Of a DNA stretch of 19,207 nucleotides, positions 1 through 7,257 are shown one piece after another. Within the stretch, counting starts at the first letter, position 1. Every line of letters begins with the position of its first letter. A program made the position numbers and the translations under genes. The stretch is from NCBI GenBank assembly GCA_009774345.1, contig VSNR01000082.1, positions 1 through 19,207 of the forward strand, read 5' to 3'. Origin of the DNA: Lachnospiraceae bacterium (GTDB lineage Bacteria; Bacillota; Clostridia; Lachnospirales; Lachnospiraceae). A model generated the notes under the pieces. That model did no database searches. It was not told the origin of the DNA and saw only the letters and a list, made by a program, of their open reading frames with translations.

Positions 1-53
1 CAATATGTCTGAAATAAACTGTTTATTTGTGCTGATTTCGTCATAAACCTGTG

Positions 54-59
54 TATAAT
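54..59 (+). promoter_or_regulatory. Possible -10 element upstream of first gene
   Basis: A perfect TATAAT lies about 35 bp ahead of the first reading frame. No good -35 hexamer is visible at 16-18 bp upstream, so it is either a weak or activated promoter, or chance in AT-rich DNA. Confidence 0.3.
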
Positions 60-92
60 TCGTCGGGATTTTAGGTTGTAACTGATGAGGTT

Positions 93-440
93 TTGCCGGA
101 TCATATAACCTGCTTTGAATATCTGGATAGTATCAGGCGGACAAAGAGCCATAAAGAGCCGGATGATACCCTTGAGGGGTTGCTGGAGTTTGCAGAGATC
201 GATAAAGATGCAAAAATCGGTTCGTTATCTGTGGGTGGGAGAAACAGGCTGTTATTAACAGGTGTGATATTTTTGAGAGCAGAGGACTATGTGTTATGTG
301 GTTTGTATGAGGGAGTGACAACAGCGGATGCGGATATTTTGGATCAAATCCTGACGGAGCTTTCTTTAAGCGGGAATTTGCATATTGGGTATATAGGAGA
401 GCCGCCAACAGGTATTTGTGATGAGATTGTTTATCTCTAA
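93..440 (+). CDS. Hypothetical protein, start uncertain (possibly 5'-truncated)
   Basis: An open frame of about 115 codons ends 17 bp before the metallophosphoesterase gene, so the two are probably co-transcribed. I do not recognise the family. The product is soluble-looking, with mixed charge and no obvious signal peptide or membrane segment, and its last third reads like an alternating strand/helix domain. The start is doubtful. TTG at 93 has a purine-rich GATGAGG only 2 nt upstream, which is too close. The frame stays open back to a stop at 72-74 and the residues before the TTG also look protein-like. A nearby ATG at 85 is in another frame and meets a stop after seven codons. The gene may therefore be a remnant that lost its real start, or it may use a weak start. 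Confidence 0.5.
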   Translation: MPDHITCFEYLDSIRRTKSHKEPDDTLEGLLEFAEIDKDAKIGSLSVGGRNRLLLTGVIFLRAEDYVLCGLYEGVTTADADILDQILTELSLSGNLHIGYIGEPPTGICDEIVYL

Positions 441-457
441 GATAAGAAAGAGGGAAT

Positions 458-1321
458 ATGAGGAAAAGATTATCGCTTAGGGTTTTTGCTCCTCTATGCG
501 CCGCCATATTGTTATCATGTTTGGTTATATGGACGATATGGGGCAATACGGCATTGATGGCAAGCAGTGTTACCATTTCCGGCAACCAAATTCCTGATTC
601 ATTTTCCGGTTTTAGAATCGCACAGGTGTCGGACTTGCATAATGCTGAATTTGGGGAGAACAATACGGAACTATTGCAGATGCTGTCCGAAAATGCGCCG
701 GATATCATTGTAATAACTGGTGATCTGGTGGATGCAGGGCATACAGATATTGATATTGCGCTTAATTTTGTAAATGAAGCTGTCCAGATTGCTCCCGTTT
801 ACTATGTGACAGGTAATCATGAGGCAAGCCTGCCACAATACGATGAATTTAAGGCAGCTCTTGAGCGGATTGGAACAACCGTGCTTGAGGACAGGGCAAT
901 ACAATTACAGCGTGGCAGCGAACAAATTATGCTTATTGGGCTTTCTGATCCTGATTTTACGATGAAAGGGGATATATTTGGAGAATCCTCTTCTATGTTC
1001 TGTACAAAATTAGAGAGTCTGACGGATTCCAAAAGCAGTTACACTATTTTACTATCACACAGGCCGGAATTGTTTGAAACTTATATAAATTGCGGTGTTG
1101 ATTTAGTTTTTAGCGGTCATGCGCATGGAGGGCAGTTCCGCCTGCCATTTATTGGCGGATTGATTGCTCCGGATCAGGGATTATTTCCTCGGTACGATGC
1201 CGGCCTGTATACGGAAGGCAGCACAAATATGGTCGTCAGCCGTGGCCTCGGAAACAGTATCATACCATTTCGTTTCAACAACCGTCCGGAGATTGTTTTT
1301 GTGGAGCTTAGTGCTGGATGA
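458..1321 (+). CDS. Membrane-anchored metallophosphoesterase (YkuE/YaeI-like)
   Basis: This 287-aa protein has the calcineurin-like metal-binding signature in the expected order: DxH (D59, H61), GDxxD (D89, D92), GNHE (N120, H121), a lone His (H201) and GHAHGGQ (H221, H223). One hydrophobic segment at residues 10-29 after a basic start indicates an N-terminal anchor with the catalytic domain outside the membrane. Length and layout match Bacillus YkuE and E. coli YaeI relatives, two-metal phosphodiesterases or pyrophosphatases linked to envelope lipid metabolism. The true substrate cannot be read from sequence. The ATG at 458 is preceded by AAAGAGGGAAT, a fair ribosome binding site. It follows the hypothetical gene by 17 bp. 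All metal ligands are present, so it should be active. Confidence 0.9.
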   Translation: MRKRLSLRVFAPLCAAILLSCLVIWTIWGNTALMASSVTISGNQIPDSFSGFRIAQVSDLHNAEFGENNTELLQMLSENAPDIIVITGDLVDAGHTDIDIALNFVNEAVQIAPVYYVTGNHEASLPQYDEFKAALERIGTTVLEDRAIQLQRGSEQIMLIGLSDPDFTMKGDIFGESSSMFCTKLESLTDSKSSYTILLSHRPELFETYINCGVDLVFSGHAHGGQFRLPFIGGLIAPDQGLFPRYDAGLYTEGSTNMVVSRGLGNSIIPFRFNNRPEIVFVELSAG

Positions 1322-1402
1322 CAGGATAAACTTCCGGTATAACAGAATGGATTCAGCCGGTTATGGCTGATGCCAAAGGATGCGGAAAAGAGGGGAAGAA
1401 AA

Positions 1403-1594
1403 ATGAGCAGGATATTATTATTGGAAGATGATTTGAGCCTGATTAACGGACTGACATTCGCTTTTCAAAAGGCGGGATTTGAATTAGACATTGCACGGAC
1501 GGTAAAAGAAGCTGATACCGCTTGGACGGAGGGAAAGTATTATTTATTGATTTTAGACGTTTCTCTCCCTGACGGTTCCTATTCTTGTCAATAG
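1403..1594 (+). pseudogene. Truncated response-regulator receiver fragment (copy 1)
   Basis: ATG at 1403 has GAGGGGAAG just upstream and opens a frame of 63 aa matching the first half of an OmpR/VanR-type receiver domain. The acidic pocket (E8, D9, D10) and phosphoacceptor (D52 in the LDVSLPDG motif) are present. The frame then departs from the family after the DGS motif and stops, losing the rest of the receiver and the whole DNA-binding domain. Positions 1412-1579 are about 95% identical (8 differences in 168 bp by hand count) to 3787-3954, the second copy of the same gene. A conserved Asp at residue 47 in copy 2 is Tyr here, as expected for relaxed selection. The GntR/ABC cassette begins right after the break. 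Confidence 0.8.
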
Positions 1595-1684
1595 TGCTTG
1601 ATAATCGAGATTCCAAGGCTTTGCACCATTCCCAAAATAGCAGTCATTTACCAGAACAATTCTTTTATAAATAGTATCTTGGTC

Positions 1685-1734
1685 TTGCTACTTTCTGTTT
1701 TGTGTGTTATGCTGTTATACATAAAAGCATAACA
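1685..1734 (+). promoter_or_regulatory. Promoter with overlapping operator for the GntR cassette
   Basis: TTGCTA (1685-1690) and TATGCT (1708-1713) are spaced by 17 bp and form a plausible sigma-A promoter. A perfect 9-bp inverted repeat, TGTTATGCT (1705-1713) and AGCATAACA (1726-1734) with a 12-bp spacer, overlaps the -10 and the start of transcription. YtrA-type GntR regulators normally repress their own operon from such sites, so autorepression is the likely reading. Binding itself is inferred. Confidence 0.55.
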
Positions 1735-1758
1735 GCAAAAACAGTTAGGAGATGGATT

Positions 1759-2142
1759 GTGAAACTAATTATTTCAAATATATCGGGCATACCGATATAT
1801 GAGCAAATTAAGCAGCAAGTAAAATCGGCTATTATGTCCGGCGATTTACAAGCGGACGAAACACTTCCCTCATTACGGACACTTGCTAAGGAATTGAAAA
1901 TTAGTGTTTTGACTGTAACGAGGGCATATACAGAATTAGAACAGGAGGGATTTGTAAAGAATATTCAGGGGCGGGGTTGTTTTGTCTTAGGACAGGGTTC
2001 TGAACTTTTGAGAGAACAGCTAATCTGCAAAATTGAAAACAACTTATCGGAAGCAATAAGCGCGGCGCGTGTTGCTAATCTTTCCGAAGAAGAATTACAT
2101 CATCTTTTGAGTATTTTAATGGAGGAAAAAACAGATGAATGA
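1759..2142 (+). CDS. GntR-family transcriptional regulator, YtrA subfamily
   Basis: This is a 127-aa protein with an N-terminal winged helix of the GntR type. The hallmark segment 'PIYEQIKQQVKSAI' comes early, followed by 'LPSLRTLAKEL' and a recognition helix around 'TVTRAYTELEQEG'. The short C-terminal tail of about 50 residues is typical of the YtrA subfamily, which is about 120-130 aa and controls ABC exporter operons. GTG at 1759 is chosen because AGGAG at 1747-1751 sits 7 bp upstream. An ATG further upstream in frame lies inside the promoter/operator. The stop overlaps the ATP-binding subunit start by 8 bp, showing translational coupling. The likely role is a repressor relieved by cell-envelope antibiotics or stress. 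The inducer is not knowable from this sequence. Confidence 0.88.
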   Translation: MKLIISNISGIPIYEQIKQQVKSAIMSGDLQADETLPSLRTLAKELKISVLTVTRAYTELEQEGFVKNIQGRGCFVLGQGSELLREQLICKIENNLSEAISAARVANLSEEELHHLLSILMEEKTDE

Positions 2143-2995
2143 TTATTTAGAAGTAAGAAACCTGTCAAAGTCTTTTGAGGGTTTCCAGCTACACAACATT
2201 ACCTTTACTTTACCCAAAGGGTATATTATGGGGCTGATCGGTCCGAATGGCTCTGGAAAAACCACCACGATCAAACTCATATTGAATATGTTAAAACGCA
2301 CAAGCGGAGAAGTGAAAATTTTAGGATTTGACAATATTGCCAGCGAACAGGAAGCAAAAAGAAATTTAGGCGTTGTTTTTGATTCCAATTATTTTAGTGA
2401 TGAATGGAAAATCTCACAGGTTGAAAAGTCTGTATCAGCTTTTTATGAAAACTGGAATACGCAAAAATTTTCGGAAACACTGAAAAGATTTCATATCCAG
2501 CCCTCTAAAAAGGTAAAAGAGCTTTCCAAAGGTATGCAGATGAAACTTATGCTTGCCTGCGCTTTTTCGTATGACGCAAAATTATTGATATTAGATGAAC
2601 CTACCAGCGGGCTTGACCCTGTTTCAAGAGATGAACTTCTTCATATTTTGTCGGAATACATTGAAGATGGCGAGCATAGTGTTTTGTTCTCTACCCATAT
2701 TACCGGGGATTTGGAACGTGCTGCTGACTACATTACCTATATCAGTTATGGGGAATTGTTTTTCAGTGGCGGTAAAGATGAATTTATAGATAGTTTTAGG
2801 ATAGTCAAAGGCGGGTGTGAAGAACTGTCTATGGATTTGGGTAAAAAAATGCTTGGTATCAGAAATTTTGCAACTGGATTTGAAGCTCTTGTCAAAACCG
2901 AGGATTTGAAACAGTTTGCACACTTAAATGTGGAACCGGCAACCATTGACGATATTGTGGTATTTACCAGCAAGAGAGGTGAACAGTATGAGTAA
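2135..2995 (+). CDS. ABC transporter ATP-binding protein (YtrB-like)
   Basis: This 286-aa ATPase subunit has Walker A GPNGSGKTT (residues 36-44), an ABC signature 'LSKGM' (130-134), Walker B 'LLILDE' (150-155) followed by 'PTSGLDP', and the switch His (H188). The usual Q-loop Gln is not obvious, with an Asp-containing VFDSNY segment in its place, as in many YtrB/EcsA-like exporters. The last ~80 residues form a variable C-terminal domain. ATG at 2135 overlaps the regulator's stop by 8 bp, with GGAGG at 2121-2125. The stop overlaps the permease start by 8 bp in turn. It should energise the membrane protein encoded next, as a small exporter of the type that responds to envelope-active compounds. 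The substrate is unknown. Confidence 0.93.
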   Translation: MNDYLEVRNLSKSFEGFQLHNITFTLPKGYIMGLIGPNGSGKTTTIKLILNMLKRTSGEVKILGFDNIASEQEAKRNLGVVFDSNYFSDEWKISQVEKSVSAFYENWNTQKFSETLKRFHIQPSKKVKELSKGMQMKLMLACAFSYDAKLLILDEPTSGLDPVSRDELLHILSEYIEDGEHSVLFSTHITGDLERAADYITYISYGELFFSGGKDEFIDSFRIVKGGCEELSMDLGKKMLGIRNFATGFEALVKTEDLKQFAHLNVEPATIDDIVVFTSKRGEQYE

Positions 2996-3638
2996 TATTT
3001 GGAAATCAGCAAAACTGGATTTTTCTTTAGTAAAGCCTTATGTGAAAACAATATGTTTCACAATGATATTGCCTGTTGTATTTGCCGCTATCAACCGTTC
3101 CTTACTGACAGGAATTTCATTTGCCATGTGCTTTATTGCCATGACAACGGGATATACCTTTTCGATTACAGAAAAGAACTCTATGGAACGGCTTTACGGT
3201 ATTTTACCAATCCGAAAAAGTGACATGGTTATTGGGCGATATATTTTTATCATTATCATGGGCTTAACTGCACTGATATTTTCTTTAATTGCTCATCCTG
3301 TCATATTAACTATTTTGGGAGAAAGCATTAGCATATTCGATTATATAAGTGCTGCTGTCACAGGAATATTCCTTTTTGCTCTTTATACAGTTTTTCAACT
3401 GCCCGGATATTATAGATTTGGCTCTATCAAAGGCAGGGTATTTATGTATATCCCGGTTGCAGGATTTTTAATAACCTTGTTGCTCATTACAAAAAGTCCT
3501 GTTGGCGAAAGTAAGCTGCTTTTTACAGTTATCAATTCCCCTGTTCTGCTAATGTTATTAGCTGTCATTTTTGTTATTGCAATGTATATTGTTTCCATAT
3601 TGGTATCCATTAAGATATTGAAAAATAAAGAAATGTGA
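2988..3638 (+). CDS. ABC-2 type transporter permease subunit
   Basis: This is a 216-aa, strongly hydrophobic protein with about six predicted membrane segments. The early ones span residues ~20-55, with later pairs around 85-130 and 150-210. Short basic loops include 'EKNSMERLYGILPIRKSDM', a pattern seen in ABC-2 permeases of the YtrA-controlled cassettes (ABC2_membrane_5-like). ATG at 2988 is preferred over longer in-frame options because it overlaps the ATPase stop by 8 bp and follows AGAGAGGTGA. It should form a homodimeric channel driven by the upstream ATPase. The family call rests on topology and neighbours rather than on a sharp motif. Confidence 0.85.
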   Translation: MSNIWKSAKLDFSLVKPYVKTICFTMILPVVFAAINRSLLTGISFAMCFIAMTTGYTFSITEKNSMERLYGILPIRKSDMVIGRYIFIIIMGLTALIFSLIAHPVILTILGESISIFDYISAAVTGIFLFALYTVFQLPGYYRFGSIKGRVFMYIPVAGFLITLLLITKSPVGESKLLFTVINSPVLLMLLAVIFVIAMYIVSILVSIKILKNKEM

Positions 3639-3647
3639 GGTGAGAAC

Positions 3648-3785
3648 ATGGATTTTACTGTTTTGATCGTGGGGCTTTTGATTGGTGTTGGAATACCGCT
3701 TAGAAACAAGGTTATCAAAGAATATAGGAAAAAACGGGACAGGGACAACAATCCTCAGAACCAAACAAGGGACAAAAATGAATAA
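3648..3785 (+). CDS. Small single-TM protein of the GntR/ABC cassette
   Basis: A 45-aa frame starts at ATG 3648 with GAGGTGAGAAC directly upstream, 9 bp after the permease stop. The first ~18 residues form one membrane helix (DFTVLIVGLLIGVGI). The rest is highly charged and rich in Lys/Arg/Asp/Asn, ending on the cytoplasmic side. Its stop overlaps the next gene's ATG (3778) by 8 bp, the same overlap length as at the two preceding junctions, so it belongs to the coupled operon. Small membrane proteins at this position may stabilise or modulate the exporter, which is inference. Translation has not been shown. Confidence 0.65.
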   Translation: MDFTVLIVGLLIGVGIPLRNKVIKEYRKKRDRDNNPQNQTRDKNE

Positions 3786-4065
3786 AATATTATTGTTGGA
3801 AGATGATTTGAGCCTGATTAACGGACTGACATTCGCTTTTCAAAAGGCGGGATTTGAATTAGACATTGCGCGGACAATAAAAGAAGCTGATACCGCATGG
3901 ACGGAGGGAAAGTATGATTTACTGATTTTAGACGTTTCTCTTCCTGACGGTTCCGGCTTTGAAATTTGCCGGAAAGTCCGGCAGACATCAAAAGTGCCAA
4001 TCATATTTTTAACGGTTTCGGACGATTGCCATGACTGGAACATTTATGATTGCCAGCAGCTTTAA
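3778..4065 (+). pseudogene. Response-regulator fragment (copy 2), truncated and joined to permease DNA
   Basis: The frame opens with a receiver domain: acidic pocket E8/D9/D10, phosphoacceptor D52 and switch Thr in 'PIIFLT' (T79). At about residue 83 the family sequence stops and ~12 unrelated residues run to a stop at 4065. The conserved receiver Lys and the winged-helix output domain are missing. The foreign tail is the adjacent FtsX permease sequence read in the wrong frame, so a deletion joined the two genes near 4020-4031. In intact relatives (BceRS-type or VanR-like systems) a histidine kinase and an ATPase gene would lie in between. It is nearly identical over 168 bp to the fragment at 1412-1579. 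A stub protein could still be made, because the start is coupled to the upstream cassette. Confidence 0.82.
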
Positions 4066-5578
4066 TATGAGCATTTTGGAGAGGACACAGTTTTTCGGTT
4101 TACTGCGCTGTCTTGGGGCTACAAAACGGCAGATTAAACGGTATATCCGCAGGGAGGGATTTTTATACTGCCTGAAAGCAATTCCCGCCGGGTTACTTTC
4201 GGGGAGCGTTATTCTATGGATTGCTGTTTATGTATTAAATGCGATTAACTCACAATATCTCCCGGAAATGCCGCAGTTTCAATTCAGCTTCCCCGGCATA
4301 TTAGCGGGAACGGTAATAGGTGTTTTTGTTGTGATGATTGCGTCAAGTTCCCCGGCTAAAAATGCCGCAAAGGTATCTCCGCAAACAGCCGTAACAGGGA
4401 ATATCAATCAGACTGCTCACCAAAACTTCAAAAAAGCGTCCAATACAAAAGCATTTCATGTAGATACAGCTATGGGACTGCGCCATGCCTTTTCTAACAA
4501 GAAAAGCATGATTTTGATTGCGGGTTCTTTTGCGATCAGTATTACCCTGTTTTTGTGTTTTACCATATTGATTACGTTTATGAACCATGCGTTAAGCCCC
4601 TTGAAGCCTTATGCGCCGGATTTGACGGTAGAGGGAAATGAACCACATATTTCTCTGCCCCATTCCCTGAAAGAAGAAATAGAACAGCTTCCGGGAACGG
4701 AAAAAGTATATGGGAGAATGTTTTGCACGGACATTCCCGCAAATGACAAAAAAGGCGTGGGCAGGGCAACTTTAGTTTCTTATGATGAACCTCAATTTTC
4801 ATGGGCAAGTGATGTGTTGATTTCCGGGGATATTGAAAATGTTCAGAATGGAAACGGCGTTTTAGTGGATTATGGCTATTCACAGGAATTTCATTGGGAG
4901 ATTGGCGACATTATCACGTTGGACATAAACGGCACAACGCATGAAGCGACGGTTTCCGGCATTGTGTCTGACGTTCCGCTGGATTCTGGGAGTGGGGAGT
5001 GGATTATTGTCTGTTCCGAAAATACGTTTACCGCTTTAACGGGTATTACGGATTATAAGATTATCGAAGTTCAGGTAAGTACAGACATATCCGGGCAGAT
5101 CAGGAACCTGATTACTCCTGATATGAAACTGCTTGATATGCGGCAGCACAATGGGGAAGTACGCACCGGGTATTTTGCTATGGCGGTCTTTGTCTATGGA
5201 TTTCTGATCGTGATTGCGCTGGTGGCTTTAATCAATATTATCAACACGGTCAATGCGAGCGTTTCCAGCAGGATCAATCATTATGGTGTCATGCGGGCAG
5301 TCGGAATGTCGGGGAAACAAATTCAAAAGGTAATACGGGCAGAAGCCGCAGCTTACGCTATCACTGGCAGCATTGCCGGGGCTGTATCAGGGTTATTCCT
5401 GCACCGCTTTTTCTTTGAAATGCTTATTACTTCTAATTGGGGGCAGGAATGGGAACCGCCGTTATTGGTTCTTGTCGTAGTAATTTCATCGGCAATCCTG
5501 ACTACATTTATTGCTGTCATTGCACCGTCCTGGAAGATTAAAAAGACAAGCATTGTCAATGTAGTAAATGCGGGGTGA
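4031..5578 (+). pseudogene. FtsX-type ABC permease, 5'-truncated (C-terminal ~515 aa)
   Basis: The frame enters in the middle of a first FtsX core domain, in a segment ending 'ERTQFFGLLRCLGATKRQI', a classic FtsX/MacB cytoplasmic-loop motif. It continues through membrane segments near residues 50-70 and 85-105, a linker, a membrane helix at ~165-190, and a large extracellular domain of about 180 residues. A second FtsX core follows with 'HYGVMRAVGMSGKQI' and three membrane segments. Full-length two-core permeases of this kind are usually 650-850 aa and start with a complete first core, which is absent here. The ATG at 4031 has no ribosome binding site and lies in the deletion junction. The remaining frame is intact for 1.5 kb, so the deletion may be recent. 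Its partner ATPase is missing, so it is unlikely to function as a transporter. Confidence 0.85.
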
Positions 5579-5584
5579 CAGACT

Positions 5585-5929
5585 ATGAAAAAAATCTTAA
5601 TTGTAGATGATTACCCTGATTTTTTAGAGGGATTAAGCTATGTTCTGAAAGACCATTATGAAGTAACAACCGCTGGCAATCTGACAGAAGCTAAAAAGGA
5701 AGTGTCAACCACTGTATTTGACGTGATTTGCTCTGACTATGCTATGCCGGACGGAACCGGGCTTGAACTGTTAGAATTTTGCAGACAGGAAAAGTTTTCT
5801 ATGCTGTTTATCCTTATGTCTGCTATGTGGGAAGAACGTATTGTTATGGAAGCAAAATTTCATGGTGCGGTATTTATGGAAAAAACAGGCAGCGATTTAA
5901 TTCCGTTTCTTAGAGAAAATGCAGACTAA
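5585..5929 (+). CDS. Single-domain response regulator (receiver only)
   Basis: This complete 114-aa CheY/Spo0F-like receiver has acidic pocket D8/D9, phosphoacceptor D51 ('CSDYAMPDGTG'), switch Ser S79 and conserved Lys K100. There is no output domain, so it would act by protein contact or as a phosphate shuttle. It starts 6 bp after the permease stop with only a weak GGGGTGA upstream, suggesting coupled translation with the permease remnant. All phosphorylation residues are present, so it may still work with a kinase encoded elsewhere. It is not a copy of the receivers at 1403 and 3778, as the sequence differs throughout. Its cognate kinase may have been lost in the deletion near 4025. Confidence 0.85.
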   Translation: MKKILIVDDYPDFLEGLSYVLKDHYEVTTAGNLTEAKKEVSTTVFDVICSDYAMPDGTGLELLEFCRQEKFSMLFILMSAMWEERIVMEAKFHGAVFMEKTGSDLIPFLRENAD

Positions 5930-6103
5930 ATGAGAGTTAATGAAACTGGAGATATGTTTATGATAGACTGGACATATAATGGATACTGATTTGCTATTTA
6001 TGGAAAGTCACCGCAGGAGGCAAGCTATAGAGATGTGGCTGGAAAAGTTGCGTTAGAAATTATATCTAACTTGGAGGAAACAGTTTTATTAAAAGAGCAA
6101 TAA
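5930..6103 (+). pseudogene. Small gene interrupted by a TGA codon
   Basis: ATG at 5930 directly follows the receiver stop. The frame gives 57 codons with one internal TGA at codon 20 (5987-5989), where a Trp would fit the Tyr/Trp-rich context ('DWTYNGY' before, 'FAIYGKSPQEASYRDVAGK' after). The downstream part reads as a plausible amphipathic helical protein. A single TGG-to-TGA change would explain this. Family unknown. Reading TGA as Trp is not supported, since normal TGA stops occur elsewhere in the window. Confidence 0.4.
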
Positions 6104-6410
6104 TTATATTTGTTATGCTTATTAGCATAGTTGGGTTGTCAGTTTGCGCAACAGATAACCTTAATTCTTTTGACACATCAGCCCCAGATAGACAAGAAAA
6201 GATGTATGGGGATGTTGCAGTTGAAGATTTCAAGCAGGTTAATATAAGCGGCAACGCCTCGTCTATTGTTATCCGGCGTAGTGAGAGCGAAAAAATACTT
6301 TAGAACTGGACCATATAGGCTTGTTAGTGAAAGTTCATACTTGTATTTCAGAGAAAAAACTGTAAGCCGGGAAATGACAATAACAGAAAATCAAAAAATT
6401 ATTATAATGA
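6088..6410 (+). pseudogene. Decayed putative lipoprotein (DUF4097-like start)
   Basis: A frame lacking a standard start (ATT at 6088, with GGAGG at 6073-6077) encodes a basic N-terminus, a hydrophobic stretch and 'LSVCA', close to a lipobox. After it comes a 'FKQVNISGNASSIVI' segment resembling the beginning of DUF4097/adhesin-like lipoproteins. The frame stops at 6301-6303. Another frame carries on from the AAAAAATAC run and reads Tyr/Arg/Glu-rich sequence to about 6410, which suggests a frameshift. An internal ATG at 6115 would give 62 aa. Loss of start and frame point to a decayed gene. The family call is tentative. Confidence 0.4.
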
Positions 6411-6441
6411 AATAATGGCAACCGTTGATGTTAAAAATCAA

Positions 6442-6451
6442 ATTGTCAAAA
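6442..6451 (-). promoter_or_regulatory. Inverted copy of the TTTTGACAAT box upstream of the regulator gene
   Basis: ATTGTCAAAA is the exact reverse complement of TTTTGACAAT, which occurs at 7256-7265 and 7278-7287 downstream of the same regulator gene. Sitting about 30 bp before its start codon, it could serve autoregulation. A 10-bp AT-rich match could also be chance. Confidence 0.35.
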
Positions 6452-6479
6452 ATACAATAGAAGGTAGAAGGAGGCAATT

Positions 6480-7184
6480 ATGGAAAGATGGATATTGATA
6501 TTATGCCATGACCGACCACAGTTGGCTGACCTTCAGGGAGAATGGCAGAAAAAAGGCATATCTGTCCGCATCGTTTCAGTTGCGGGGGAAGCATCTAGTG
6601 AACTGTCAGGGAATACGGAGTATTTGCTGGTTATTATATTTTCAGATGGAGAGGAGTATCTATCTTCATTGAAGATCATAAGGGGGCTGACAAAAGCCCC
6701 TGTCCTGGTGGTAGACCGGCAGTATGACAGCACAGAAAAAACAGCCGCGGTCAAAGCGGGGGCGGATGAATACATTAAGTGGACAGACAGTTATCTGGAG
6801 GAAACCATTGCCAGCGGCCTTGCACTGATCCGGCGCTATACGGAACTGAACCAGACAAAGCAGCAGCCGTCCAGCATCATTTCAAGGGGAACTTTGTTTA
6901 TCAACGTGGACTATCACAAAGTTTTTATCAATTCACAGGAAGTGGAATTTCCCCGGTATGAGTTTAATCTGCTCTGTCTGCTTGCATCCAGTCCGGGACG
7001 GGTATTTACAAATGAACAGCTTTACCGTGACATATGGGGTGATGATTACCTTCGGGATGCGGACAACGGGCTCCATTCCTGCCTGAACCGCATCCGCAGG
7101 AAACTGGAGGAAGCAGGCTGTACCTCCTGCCGGATTGAAAATATACGCGGCGTAGGCTATCGGTTCGTACAGGATGATACCTGA
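6480..7184 (+). CDS. OmpR-type winged-helix regulator with degenerate receiver
   Basis: This 234-aa protein has the two-domain length of OmpR/PhoB regulators. Residues 1-120 have the receiver fold pattern but lack the acidic pair (only D11 in 'CHDRPQ'). The phosphoacceptor region reads 'LLVIIFSDGEEY' without the canonical Asp-x-x-x-Pro layout, so normal phosphorylation is unlikely. Residues ~135-231 are a good Trans_reg_C winged helix ('EVEFPRYEFNLLCLLASSPG', 'FTNEQLYRDIWG', 'LNRIRRKLEE', 'IRGVGYRFV'). ATG at 6480 has AGAAGGAGG 5-6 bp upstream. A terminator follows the stop. Next to it are three phased TTGACAAT boxes in front of a TATAAT, the likely target of this protein or of a relative. 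I infer that it controls the recombinase module downstream, possibly in response to a non-phosphate signal. Confidence 0.88.
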   Translation: MERWILILCHDRPQLADLQGEWQKKGISVRIVSVAGEASSELSGNTEYLLVIIFSDGEEYLSSLKIIRGLTKAPVLVVDRQYDSTEKTAAVKAGADEYIKWTDSYLEETIASGLALIRRYTELNQTKQQPSSIISRGTLFINVDYHKVFINSQEVEFPRYEFNLLCLLASSPGRVFTNEQLYRDIWGDDYLRDADNGLHSCLNRIRRKLEEAGCTSCRIENIRGVGYRFVQDDT

Positions 7185-7194
7185 TACAGATTGA

Positions 7195-7229
7195 AAAAAA
7201 GGTGTAACCTTTGTGGTTATGCCTTTTTT
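7195..7229 (+). terminator. Rho-independent terminator after the regulator gene
   Basis: AAAAAAGGTGTAACC (7195-7209) pairs with GGTTATGCCTTTTTT (7215-7229) across a TTTGT loop, with two mismatched or wobble positions, and ends in a six-T run. The A-rich 5' arm makes it potentially bidirectional. It separates the regulator transcript from the promoter that follows. Confidence 0.8.
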
Positions 7230-7257
7230 GTCGTAACTTGCGTTATCTGCTCATCTT

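Noticed and set aside
133..708. 191-codon minus-strand frame opposite the first two genes
   Set aside because: It is the antisense shadow of the hypothetical gene and the metallophosphoesterase, whose plus-strand motifs are unmistakable.
5987..5989. TGA read as Trp (alternative genetic code) in the small gene at 5930
   Set aside because: Other genes in the window end in TGA with normal family lengths, so recoding is not supported. A nonsense mutation is simpler.
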